Part shown: piece by piece, positions 1 through 7,334 of the stretch
Layout: every line of letters begins with the position of its first letter
Numbering within the stretch: position 1 is the first letter of the stretch
Assembly: GCA_002254365.1 (NCBI GenBank)
Contig: NIUT01000146.1
Coordinates: 6,153-42,242 of the forward strand
Reading direction: 5' to 3'
From: Nitrospira sp. UW-LDO-01
GTDB lineage: Bacteria > Nitrospirota > Nitrospiria > Nitrospirales > Nitrospiraceae
DNA length: 36,090 bases
Notes under the pieces: generated by a model
What the model was told of the DNA's origin: nothing
Databases searched by the model: none
What the model saw: the letters and a program-made list of their open reading frames with translations, nothing else
Translations under genes and position numbers: made by a program

Positions 1-158
1 CCGATCCGCTGTTGCGACAAGCCTGCGGCCGACGGGCTCGCCCTCCAGACCTTCGACGTACTGCATGAGTACGCCTCAGGACCTCCGGGCTCCGCGCGCC
101 GATCTCACAACGCGGCTGGGCGGTTTCGCCACGAACAGTTATGAATAATGCGGGCTAG
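1..158. repeat. Right part of a MITE-like inverted-repeat element, cut by the window edge
   Basis: The right terminus at 139-158 matches the 20-base terminus of the complete element at 17952-18167 with one mismatch. The inner hairpin CGTACT-5 nt-AGTACG is also shared (around 57-73 here). The loop bases differ between copies while the stem is kept, which suggests selection on the folded form or a shared ancestral hairpin. The left end lies outside the window. No coding capacity is evident. Confidence 0.8.
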
Positions 159-283
159 TGAAGCACAGATTACTTGCGGAGGGAACCCGCAAACTGAATG
201 AGTCCTGAGCCTAGTGTCCACAAAATTGAGGGAAGATCGGTAGTGGGCCATCAAAGCCGTTACTAGAAGAGGAGCCTGACACG

Positions 284-475
284 GTGACAAAGAAAATCAG
301 CCATGCCGCGCCTGTGTCTACGACTGCGGCGCAAAGTGGGGGATTCAAGTATTCGCACGTCGGTGATTCCCGTAAGAACTCAGGGGGAATGACAAAGGGC
401 CTCATAGCCAATCCTGCAATGCTGGATTATGCGATCAGTAGACGAGCCACATCGTCTGACACCGTACCTATTTGA
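284..475 (+). CDS. Possible small hypothetical protein, 63 aa
   Basis: A GTG-initiated frame of 63 residues with a purine-rich GAGGAG-like stretch about 9 bases upstream. The product is hydrophilic, with no membrane segment and no motif I recognise. It follows directly on the truncated repeat element, a region where spurious frames are common. The start rests only on the ribosome binding site. It may not be a gene. Confidence 0.25.
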   Translation: MTKKISHAAPVSTTAAQSGGFKYSHVGDSRKNSGGMTKGLIANPAMLDYAISRRATSSDTVPI

Positions 476-805
476 AGTCCTGTAGGTCGTCATCCGTAAC
501 ATTTCGTCCTCTCGTGAGAAGCGCTCGTACGTAAGTGGCGATTATTAAACGGGAATAAGCATAATTGCTGTAGTGCGTACAAAACCTACTCGACACTCTT
601 GACGTAAAAAGAAGATTAGGAGAATAATAATGGGGCCATCGGATAGAGGAGTTCCATTGTTCTTTCCAAGACGTGCGGAAAGATGATTTGAACAAGGGAA
701 AAGATTTTGCTGGCATAATCTCGCTGGTGGTTACGGAGTGTTATGCGTTTCAGCAATTGGAATTGGTGGCAGTTGGCAGAGAATTAGGTTCAAAGAGGGT
801 AATGC
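476..805. other. Gene-poor stretch with one tiny ORF
   Basis: I see no substantial gene here. At 630-686 on the plus strand there is an 18-codon frame (starting MGPSDRGVPLFF) preceded by AGGAGA at 618-623 with 6-base spacing. Its ribosome binding site is better than expected by chance, but the peptide is unrecognised, so I leave it as a possibility. Confidence 0.4.
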
Positions 806-1480
806 ATGCTGAATCATCTTAAATCCCATGCCTTGAGCTATAGCCTCGCTGCTGCGGTGATCCTCTTCTTCATTGGGCAGGCCATGATATCGAACCTGAA
901 GAACGAGACGAACGCATTTGCGCCTGAGCCGGTCGAAGCCGCAATCGACGTCGCCCCAGCAGCTGGGTTCCAGGTGGTGCTGGAGCAGAAGAATCTCGAG
1001 CTCATTGCGGAGAATGACCAGCTCAACGCTCAGTATGATCTGCTTAATGGTCAATATGGCCGGCTCCACAAATCTAATTACAAACTCAATCAAGAGAATG
1101 GCCATCTTCACAACGCCAATTTTATTCTCAATCGAGAGAATGGCGATCTTCACGAAGCTAATTTCACACTCAATCAAGAGAATAGCCACTTGCATCAAAC
1201 CAACGGCGAACTCAACAAAGAGAACCAACAGCTCCAAGAACAGATTCAACGCCTTCAAGAGATTATCAAAGAAAAAGAAGATCTCACCCAGAGCCAGAAA
1301 CGCGAGCTTGGGCAGCAGCACCAACAATTGGCTGCCTATGCGCGTGCAATTGACGCGATGAATGCTCCCAAGAAGGAAGTGAAACAGACCGTACAGAAGA
1401 AAACGAAGACGGATGCGGGTTTGGTACAGCTGGCGAAGGAGACCTTGGGAGTCGATGTCACGGTTAAGGAGTGCCAATGA
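806..1480 (+). CDS. Membrane-anchored asparagine-ladder coiled-coil protein, 224 aa
   Basis: Unrecognised as a named family. Residues about 10-30 form one hydrophobic segment, probably an uncleaved anchor, so the remainder would lie in the periplasm. From residue 63 to about 150 the sequence is an unbroken heptad coiled coil. Asn occupies the same heptad position at 63, 70, 91, 98, 105, 112, 119, 126, 133 and 140 (Tyr at 77 and 84), and Leu follows three residues later in every heptad to 150. The heptads turn Ile- and Lys-rich after 145, and a basic Lys/Gln tail follows. Part of the coil is encoded by four 42-base imperfect tandem repeats. The ATG has an AGAGGG sequence 6 bases upstream. A second small coiled-coil gene follows on the same strand, which suggests a joint envelope role, but no function can be assigned. 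Confidence 0.8.
   Translation: MLNHLKSHALSYSLAAAVILFFIGQAMISNLKNETNAFAPEPVEAAIDVAPAAGFQVVLEQKNLELIAENDQLNAQYDLLNGQYGRLHKSNYKLNQENGHLHNANFILNRENGDLHEANFTLNQENSHLHQTNGELNKENQQLQEQIQRLQEIIKEKEDLTQSQKRELGQQHQQLAAYARAIDAMNAPKKEVKQTVQKKTKTDAGLVQLAKETLGVDVTVKECQ
1076..1243 (+). repeat. Four 42-bp imperfect tandem repeats inside the coiled-coil gene
   Basis: Units at 1076-1117, 1118-1159, 1160-1201 and 1202-1243 each encode 14 residues (two heptads) of the pattern N-x-x-L-N-x-E-N-x-x-L-x-x-x. The first three units are clearly similar at DNA level (the string CTCAAT is followed by CAAGAGAAT or CGAGAGAAT) and the fourth is more diverged. This points to growth of the coil by unit duplication. Confidence 0.8.
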
Positions 1481-1601
1481 TCTCTGCTCATTTGCCGAAC
1501 GTCGTTCATCGTCACATCGCCATATTGAATACAATGATCTTCATGCTAGATACTAGGAAAACACAATTCGATTGGTACCTCAAGGTGGAGGAACATACAT
1601 C

Positions 1602-1997
1602 ATGATCTTCCTGCTGCTTGCCATACTGTTGGTCCCTGCCATCGCCCAGGCTGAGGAGAAAATCGTTGCGGTGCCGCGTGACCAGTTCGTCAAAGTGCTG
1701 GGTGAGGTCAAGCAGAACAAGCAGTTTCTTGCCGAGTCGCAAGAGTGGTTGGCGAAGTATAAGGACATATTCGAGAAACAGAGAAGCTATGTTGAAACGT
1801 TGGAGGGGCTGAACGAGACGAGGAAGAAAGAGACCGAATTGTTGCAAGAACAAAACGCTGCGCTCCAGAAAGAGATCGAAGAAGAACGGCAACGGAAAGC
1901 GGACATGGCTTGGCAGAAACAGGCGGAATGGGCGGGGTATGGAGCAGCGATTCCCACGGCGATCATTATGCTGAGGAAGCTGGTCTTCAAATTCTAA
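1602..1997 (+). CDS. Small exported coiled-coil protein, 131 aa
   Basis: The N-terminus is a clear signal peptide (MIFLLLAILLVPAIAQA, then EEK). A Gln/Glu/Lys-rich region predicted to be a coiled coil follows (about residues 30-105). The C-terminus has a weakly hydrophobic stretch that could be a second membrane contact. The ATG at 1602 is chosen because AGGTGGAGGA at 1583-1592 sits about 9 bases upstream; an in-frame start at 1572 would put hydrophilic residues before the signal peptide. It lies 121 bases after the larger coiled-coil gene on the same strand. I do not recognise a family. Confidence 0.75.
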   Translation: MIFLLLAILLVPAIAQAEEKIVAVPRDQFVKVLGEVKQNKQFLAESQEWLAKYKDIFEKQRSYVETLEGLNETRKKETELLQEQNAALQKEIEEERQRKADMAWQKQAEWAGYGAAIPTAIIMLRKLVFKF

Positions 1998-2393
1998 CCA
2001 GGGACCGCGACAAGGAACGAATACATCTCTGACATGTCCAGCATGTCACGTTCATCATCTCAGTGGGGGCATAGAGGGGGGGTAGGTATTGCGATCATGA
2101 TGATCTTGCTCCGCTCTCAATGGGCGTCGGTATGTCATGGTAAAGAGGCAAAGGAGAAGGTGCCGCCCATTAGAAGGCTCTGGTCAAGTGGGCACACCTC
2201 TCCTCTGGTTCTGCACATCCGTAGGAAACAACAAAGGGGTCGGGAGTCTTTAGTGGAAACGGTTCGTGTAGTCGACGGGATTTCAGCCACCGACTTTCGA
2301 CAATGTTGGATTGCAGGGCTTAGTCCTCATTGGCTGTCACGCGACGAGCAGTCGCTCGATGTTGGGAGTGCAAGGCGTGGACCTACGCGGTTG
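1998..2393. other. Intergenic stretch without a supported gene
   Basis: Frames exist on both strands, but they lack ribosome binding sites, hydrophobic patterning or recognisable motifs. I see no repeat or strong hairpin here. Confidence 0.5.
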
Positions 2394-2636
2394 CTACAAA
2401 AGAATGGAAAGAGGATCGGATCCTAAAAAAGAGGCGAGGACCATTGGTACATTCGTGACCTCGGTCCCCAATAGCATCGTGATCTCCTGTCCGATCCCGA
2501 ACGGCTGGATCAGTAGAAAGAGACCAAAGCTGAGGGCAAGGATGCTGGGCCAGATCATTGAGAGAGAGCCAAGCACGAAAACAAATACCATCACGGCCAC
2601 TGTGTCGTGGGTAAGTTGGCTTTTGGCTGTGTGCAT
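2394..2636 (-). CDS. Small two-helix membrane protein, 80 aa
   Basis: The product has two long hydrophobic segments (about residues 12-30 and 33-50) separated by a short turn, then a mildly hydrophobic C-terminal part. The start is supported by AAGGAGAG just upstream on the minus strand. Codon pattern and hydrophobicity look protein-like, unlike the overlapping frames on the other strand. It stands alone among plus-strand genes. I do not recognise a family; a small inner-membrane protein is the safest description. Confidence 0.65.
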   Translation of the reverse strand: MHTAKSQLTHDTVAVMVFVFVLGSLSMIWPSILALSFGLFLLIQPFGIGQEITMLLGTEVTNVPMVLASFLGSDPLSILL

Positions 2637-3479
2637 ACCCTCTCCTTATCATGGCTTGTTCTTGGCGGAACCAAGCGAGCATCGTTGTTTGTATGGTTCG
2701 TAGAATAGCTCAAAAGCGGACCTAATGAGCAACAGAGAAGAAGACCTAGTCACCGTTAGGGCTATTGTCAGGAAAGCAACTGATCCAGTTCGACGCCAAC
2801 ACCACGTGATAAGGGTCGGATCTTGAATTACGCGTCGATGGAGTTCACCTCATGTTCAAGGAGGGATGCGCTGTGCAAACCAACCGGGTCTAGAAAAGGC
2901 CACGTGCTGGATCCAGCCATTGGGCAGAAGAACCGAACCAACTATTGCATAATTCGGATGCCGGCGATGTACTGTTTCTCGCCACGCAAAGCATGCCGTC
3001 ATCTCTCCTGACATATTCAAACTCATGCGTGGTCGACTTCGAATAGATTCCCAGATTGATCATTCGGTGCTCGGATCGCTGCGTGTGGCGACTGTGCTCG
3101 ACTTGGATCCTATCGCACGTCCAACTATCTCAATGAACGTCCATGCAGAGTTGGAAAGACGTTGGGCTGGCAGGCACAAGCTATGTGAAGCTTGGTTGAG
3201 GAAGCGGTTCAGCTGGTAAGCAGGAGTGTTGACAGCTCCGATCTCATCGGGCTGCTCCATTGACACACTCGTGGTTGTCCCTGTAGGCTAAGCGACACGT
3301 ACTGAGCCACGCCGACTATCCCATCTCTCGCGCATCGCTCCCTTTCTCGCGCGTCTGATTCTCTAGTGTCCGCCGCTTTTACGCTGAGTCTCCGCCCGTA
3401 TTTGCCCGATGGCTTGTCCCAGTGTGGGCGGCGGTCGGCGAGGATCGGAGGCTTCCACCCACTTACCAAGGAGCCCTTG
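2637..3479. other. About 840 bp without a recognisable gene
   Basis: No frame here has a convincing start, composition or motif. The stretch separates a minus-strand gene from a run of plus-strand genes, so it must hold promoters for both directions, but I see no strong consensus. Degenerate remnants are possible. Confidence 0.5.
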
Positions 3480-3722
3480 ATGAATCAGGAACAGTTTGGG
3501 CAGTTCTGGAATCAATTGAAAACACCGCTCAAGGATTACTGGTCAAAGATTACTGCGGAGGATTTGACGGAGATCCAGGGGGATTTGGCGACGTTCGGTT
3601 CGGTCATTCAGAAGCGGTATGGAGAATTGCAGAAAGAGGAAGTCCGCACGTGGGCCAATCGACGGTATGCCCACTGGTCTGGAAACTACATCGGGTATAA
3701 GGATCCGGCGCCGGCGTCCTAA
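3480..3722 (+). CDS. CsbD-like stress protein, 80 aa
   Basis: The N-terminal 60 residues follow the CsbD pattern: a W..LK..LK.YW.K.T..DL..I.GD stretch, then IQ.RYG and KEEV..W. CsbD proteins are small, soluble and general-stress induced; their biochemical role is unknown. The start at 3480 has AAGGAG at 3468-3473 (6-base spacing) and the family's usual N-terminus; a longer in-frame start at 3366 would add an unrelated extension. The length of about 80 residues is slightly above typical because of a tail rich in Ala and Pro. The next plus-strand gene begins 84 bases later. Confidence 0.8.
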   Translation: MNQEQFGQFWNQLKTPLKDYWSKITAEDLTEIQGDLATFGSVIQKRYGELQKEEVRTWANRRYAHWSGNYIGYKDPAPAS

Positions 3723-3806
3723 GTGCTCTTGTCTACCGTCATCGCATCCACCGTCTTGTCGGCCGACTGCTGATGAAGACGAGAGCGTGATACAGGGAGA
3801 GGTGAG

Positions 3807-4151
3807 ATGAAAAAGATCGTCATCAATAAAAGCTATGAGCATTTTTTCGTGAGTCATGAGGCGTTCATTCGATTACGCGAGCTTGGGCAGGCGGAGGCGT
3901 TGCAGGAGATCGATCGGGGCGCGCATTGGCCGCTTGCGGCGGGCCCACAGGAACCGAGTTTGAATCGCTGCGGTGCACTCATTCCGCGTGATGACAAAAA
4001 GCTCGTGCAGATTGTGGAAGAACTCCGGGGGGCGGCCAACGGATACGCCGCTGAATTGAAAGTCGTCGAGATTCCAGATGATGTGAAATGGGTCATCGAC
4101 AAGATCGACGGGGTGGAGCGCGTGAGCGAGGTCCATCGTATATGGGAGTGA
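3807..4151 (+). CDS. Conserved protein of unknown function, 114 aa
   Basis: The protein begins MKKIVINKSY and ends with a conserved block: IPRDDKKLVQIVEEL, then ANG, then LKVVEIPDDVKW, then HRIW. I recognise this combination from a widespread uncharacterised family found in bacteria, archaea and phages, usually starting MKIVIN. No catalytic function is established. The start has GGGAGAGGTGAG immediately upstream. It sits between the CsbD-like gene and a small acidic protein, all on the plus strand, and could be co-transcribed with them. Confidence 0.8.
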   Translation: MKKIVINKSYEHFFVSHEAFIRLRELGQAEALQEIDRGAHWPLAAGPQEPSLNRCGALIPRDDKKLVQIVEELRGAANGYAAELKVVEIPDDVKWVIDKIDGVERVSEVHRIWE

Positions 4152-4187
4152 GCGAAACATCGCGGAAGGCATGATCGGATCTCGGAT

Positions 4188-4385
4188 ATGAACGATCATC
4201 GTCAAGATGCCAGGGCAGGCAAGACTCACCAATCCGGCAAGGCCGATGGAGAGGTGCTCAATGAAAGCGACTTGACGTGCCAGGAAGCACAGATCGAAGA
4301 ACTGCTTTCAAAAGGGGAATCCACCAAGGACGAAGCTGATGAGGCGCAGGATGAACATCTAGCAGATCAGAATGCTCCCCAGTAA
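4188..4385 (+). CDS. Small acidic hypothetical protein, 65 aa
   Basis: A very hydrophilic frame rich in Glu, Asp, Gln and Lys with no hydrophobic core, probably disordered. It begins 36 bases after the preceding gene on the same strand. The ribosome binding site is poor. I do not recognise a family; it could be a small stress protein or a chance frame. Confidence 0.4.
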   Translation: MNDHRQDARAGKTHQSGKADGEVLNESDLTCQEAQIEELLSKGESTKDEADEAQDEHLADQNAPQ

Positions 4386-4532
4386 GGGCTGCTGAGCACG
4401 CGTCGCATCGTCGTTGACAGGGGAATTGGTGGATGGTACGGTCTTTTCCTCGGGCTAGTCGTGTCTGTGCCTTTCCCAGTTCCCTTCACTCACTCCGTCG
4501 TCATTCTCTCCGTGTGTGATCGAGATCGGATC

Positions 4533-4538
4533 AAGGAG
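4533..4538 (+). promoter_or_regulatory. Ribosome binding site that points to a CTG start
   Basis: AAGGAG lies 5 bases before the in-frame CTG at 4544-4546. The next in-frame candidate, GTG at 4565, has no purine-rich site at suitable distance. This decides the start of the radical SAM gene. Confidence 0.6.
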
Positions 4539-4543
4539 TTTGT

Positions 4544-6178
4544 CTGCTCGTTTTTCTCATCCACGTGCGTGATCCGCAGTTCTATGCGCTTCCGGCGAAA
4601 ACGCGGGCTGCGAACGGCAATGTTCGTGTGATGGGGTTCCCTCCCATCGGTATCATGTCCTTATCATCCGTGATCAAACAAGCAGGGCACGAATGTGTGC
4701 TCTTCGATCAGGCGAACCCCGATACGCCGAACCAGGTCATCATTGACCGGATCAGCCAGGAGCAACCGGCGCTCGTCGGGCTTAGTTTTCTCAGTACCAC
4801 CAGCTATCCCTACGCCAAGATGCTGGCGCGAGAGATTCGCGCCACCAACCAAAAGGTCAAGCTCGCCTTCGGCGGCGTGTTCGCCAGCTTGAATGCCTCG
4901 TTGGTAAAATTACAATGTCCCGAAGTTGATTTTGTGTGTCGTGGCGACGGCGAGCAGTTGCTGCTCGATCTGTTGGCGAACTTGGAAAACCCCCAAGCTG
5001 TCGCAAGCCTGACATGGATGAAGGATGGCCAGGTCGTCCAGAATCCGAATCGCCCCACGGAACGGCACCTGGATCAGTGGCCCTTTCCGGATCGCGAGAG
5101 CCTGGAGCTCGACTATGTTGAATCCATGCCGCTGGATGTTCCGGTAGTCCTCTCCATGAGACGGTTCACAACGATGCAAACGTCTCGGGGATGTCCCTGG
5201 CCGTGCATCTTCTGCGACATCCCGATTTTCAACGAGGGGAAGTGGCGAGCCCGAAGTCCTCAGCATGTAGTCGCAGAGCTCAAGCACCTCGAAGCACTCG
5301 GCTACGAGTCCGTCGGGTTCGTCGATGATCATTTCTTACTTCAGCCCAAGCGGATCGAGGCGATTTGTAACGGAATCATGGACGAGAAGCTGTCGATCCG
5401 CTGGGGCATCGAGGGGCGTGTCGATTCGGTCGCCCAACATCTGTTTCCCGCCATGGCGAAGGCCAATTGTGGCGCAATGATGTTCGGAATTGAAAGCGGC
5501 AGCCAGAAGATTCTCGATCGCTTGAAGAAGGAACAGACGCTGGATCAGGTCACAACCGCCGTTGAAAATGCGAAAAAAGCCGGCGTAGAAATTGTGCATG
5601 GGTTCTTCACGGTGGGCAATCCGGACGAGACGGTCGAGGATATGGAAGCCACCTTCGACTTCGCGTCGGCCCTTCCGCTGGATACGTTTGGGTTCAACCG
5701 GCTCTGCGTCTATCGAGGCACACCCTTGTGGCAGGAGTACGTTAAACGCGGGCTGGTCAACGAAACCACAGATTGGTACAAGTATTTCAAATGTTCAGAA
5801 ATCGATCCGACTTGCCTCTCAGGCGAAACAATCAACCGCGTCAGACAGGCCGGGATCAAAAAGCTCTTTCGCTACAAACTTATCCATTACCCCCGTCAGA
5901 CCGTTCAGCTTCTCCGTCGGTTTTTTCGTTATATGCCGATCCGAGATGTGCTCTATCTCCTGCTCAAACCCTTCATGGGTCAGAAGAAGGGTGCGACGAA
6001 GGCTGAGGTAGTGTCGCGCTTGGTCGAGCATGCCGACATGAAAGATGCGGCGGCGCAGCTGACGCAGGTGTCGGATGAGATGCTGCACAATGTGTTTGAA
6101 GCCTCTCGCCTCGAACGTTTGCAGATCCAGCAAGCCGCAGACGAGTCACGCGAACTGCCGATGGTGCAGTCTCGATAG
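4544..6178 (+). CDS. B12-binding-domain radical SAM protein, about 544 aa
   Basis: Residues are numbered from the CTG. An N-terminal Rossmann-like B12-binding domain spans about residues 1-150 (first strand LVFLIH, then a GHE...DQANPDTPN segment and GGVFASLN). The radical SAM core follows, with the cluster motif GCPWPCIFC placing Cys at about 217, 221 and 224. The remaining core includes GIEGRVDS and FGIESGSQKILDRL. The C-terminal 120 residues are basic and helical. Family members reductively cleave SAM with a 4Fe-4S cluster and usually act in methylation or rearrangement of lipids, tetrapyrroles or secondary metabolites; the substrate is not readable here. The longest ATG/GTG frame starts at GTG 4565 and lacks the first strand, so CTG 4544 is preferred. 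The gene is flanked by unrelated genes. Confidence 0.88.
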   Translation: MLVFLIHVRDPQFYALPAKTRAANGNVRVMGFPPIGIMSLSSVIKQAGHECVLFDQANPDTPNQVIIDRISQEQPALVGLSFLSTTSYPYAKMLAREIRATNQKVKLAFGGVFASLNASLVKLQCPEVDFVCRGDGEQLLLDLLANLENPQAVASLTWMKDGQVVQNPNRPTERHLDQWPFPDRESLELDYVESMPLDVPVVLSMRRFTTMQTSRGCPWPCIFCDIPIFNEGKWRARSPQHVVAELKHLEALGYESVGFVDDHFLLQPKRIEAICNGIMDEKLSIRWGIEGRVDSVAQHLFPAMAKANCGAMMFGIESGSQKILDRLKKEQTLDQVTTAVENAKKAGVEIVHGFFTVGNPDETVEDMEATFDFASALPLDTFGFNRLCVYRGTPLWQEYVKRGLVNETTDWYKYFKCSEIDPTCLSGETINRVRQAGIKKLFRYKLIHYPRQTVQLLRRFFRYMPIRDVLYLLLKPFMGQKKGATKAEVVSRLVEHADMKDAAAQLTQVSDEMLHNVFEASRLERLQIQQAADESRELPMVQSR

Positions 6179-6482
6179 GTGGCACACGGGTGTATATCTG
6201 TAGGGCTTGGTTAGGACCAAGATACCGTTACTCCAGGCTGATCGGCGTCATCCTGAAATCTGCATCATCACAACTATCTTCAGATGGTCGACCGCTTATT
6301 GCGCATCTGGCGAGCTGACGGGGGCGAGACCGTGCCACCGTCGTCGTTGGCTCTTCCCAACCCAGTGCAATACGCTCATGCAGGCGGCACGCAGTTGCCG
6401 TAGGCGCTCTCCGATACAACCACTACTCACGCAGGCAGTTCAGTCACCATGTCCGTGAGCGGCCTGTGCTCTCGTTCGAAAC
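6179..6482. other. Convergent intergenic region
   Basis: It separates the plus-strand radical SAM gene from a minus-strand lipoprotein gene. The only structure I see is a short hairpin, CTTGGT-TAGG-ACCAAG at 6206-6221, without a T-run. No gene is supported. Confidence 0.45.
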
Positions 6483-7040
6483 CTACCGGCGCGCTGCTGC
6501 GGGAGCATGCAGAACGGGCTTGCTGATTTTCCCTGGTGTCCGTGCGAGCTCCAGTTCGATCAACTTCACCGACATTTCCAAAATTTTTGTTGCCTGTGCT
6601 TGGAGGGCCTCCTCCTTGATGGCATGGTTGAGATAATTCTGGCAGAGGTTGTACATGGCGGCTCTGTACAGTTGAAGACCCTGCGTGCGTTTAACAAGCG
6701 TATGAGAAATTTGCGAGAAGGTCCGGGACAATTCTTCTTTCACACTCGCATCGAGCTTCTCGTTTGAGAGGTCTCGTATGGTCGCGAGCGCGTTCGTGAC
6801 ATTCTGATCCGTGTCGAGTGGCGGTTCCGCACAGAACCGGCCAGCTGCACTTGTAGCATCTTTCTCCAGCCGAACCAGGACGACCCTCCGATCGGTACTA
6901 ACAGCTAACGTTCCTACGCGACTTTCGATATCGTCGATCACGACCGGTGATTTGGGGCTGGCAAATATGTTCAACCCACACCCGGACAGCATCAACAGAG
7001 TCGCGATGAGGCTAGTGCGCAGAGATAAAGTCGGTATCAT
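6483..7040 (-). CDS. Lipoprotein of unknown function, 185 aa
   Basis: The N-terminus is a lipoprotein signal peptide with lipobox LSGC at residues about 18-21, so the mature protein should be lipid-anchored. The mature part is mostly helical, with two further Cys residues (in GRFCAEPP and YNLCQNY) that could pair in the periplasm. The start is supported by AGGAGG about 8 bases upstream on the minus strand. The family is not recognised. Its neighbours give no functional hint; transketolase lies upstream on the same strand, about 290 bases away. Confidence 0.8.
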   Translation of the reverse strand: MIPTLSLRTSLIATLLMLSGCGLNIFASPKSPVVIDDIESRVGTLAVSTDRRVVLVRLEKDATSAAGRFCAEPPLDTDQNVTNALATIRDLSNEKLDASVKEELSRTFSQISHTLVKRTQGLQLYRAAMYNLCQNYLNHAIKEEALQAQATKILEMSVKLIELELARTPGKISKPVLHAPAAARR

Positions 7041-7238
7041 GGTGAGGCCTCCTAATGAGAGTGAAAACCATACTGATGACGGCCTGTGCTATACGGTGTT
7101 TATCGGGTTCATGTTGGGTAGCATGGACGAAGTCCGGAAGAACTGCAAGAGCCGCATTGCGTAGTAGTACGATGCCAACCGTGAGTGATGACATTGGTAG
7201 AGATGGGCAGAAGTTCCGACTCTAGGCTGTCATTCCTG

Positions 7239-7273
7239 CCGACACAGATTCGGGAAACCCGAATCTGTGTCGG
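7239..7273. repeat. Perfect 16-bp hairpin, REP- or terminator-like
   Basis: CCGACACAGATTCGGG is followed by AAA and its exact reverse complement. It lies 60-95 bases beyond the stop of the minus-strand transketolase gene. There is no T-run on either side, so it is not a classical intrinsic terminator; it may stabilise the transcript end or be a dispersed REP-like sequence. Confidence 0.75.
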
Positions 7274-7334
7274 GTCAAGGGGTGTGCAGGAAGATAGAGA
7301 GTAGCTCCAGGCACATTAGGCCGCTTTTGCTTTT

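Noticed and set aside
213-240. A stretch near TGTCCACAAAATTGAGGG that looks like the tip of an insertion sequence
   Set aside because: No second end, no transposase fragment and no target duplication can be seen; resemblance alone is not enough.
731-1534. 267-residue minus-strand frame opposite the coiled-coil gene
   Set aside because: It is the mirror of the 42-bp repeats; its Leu/Ile-rich repeats are the complement of Asn/Gln/Glu codons, and it has no ribosome binding site.
6206-6221. Short hairpin CTTGGT-TAGG-ACCAAG after the radical SAM gene
   Set aside because: Only six base pairs, AT-containing, and no T-run, so it is not a credible terminator.
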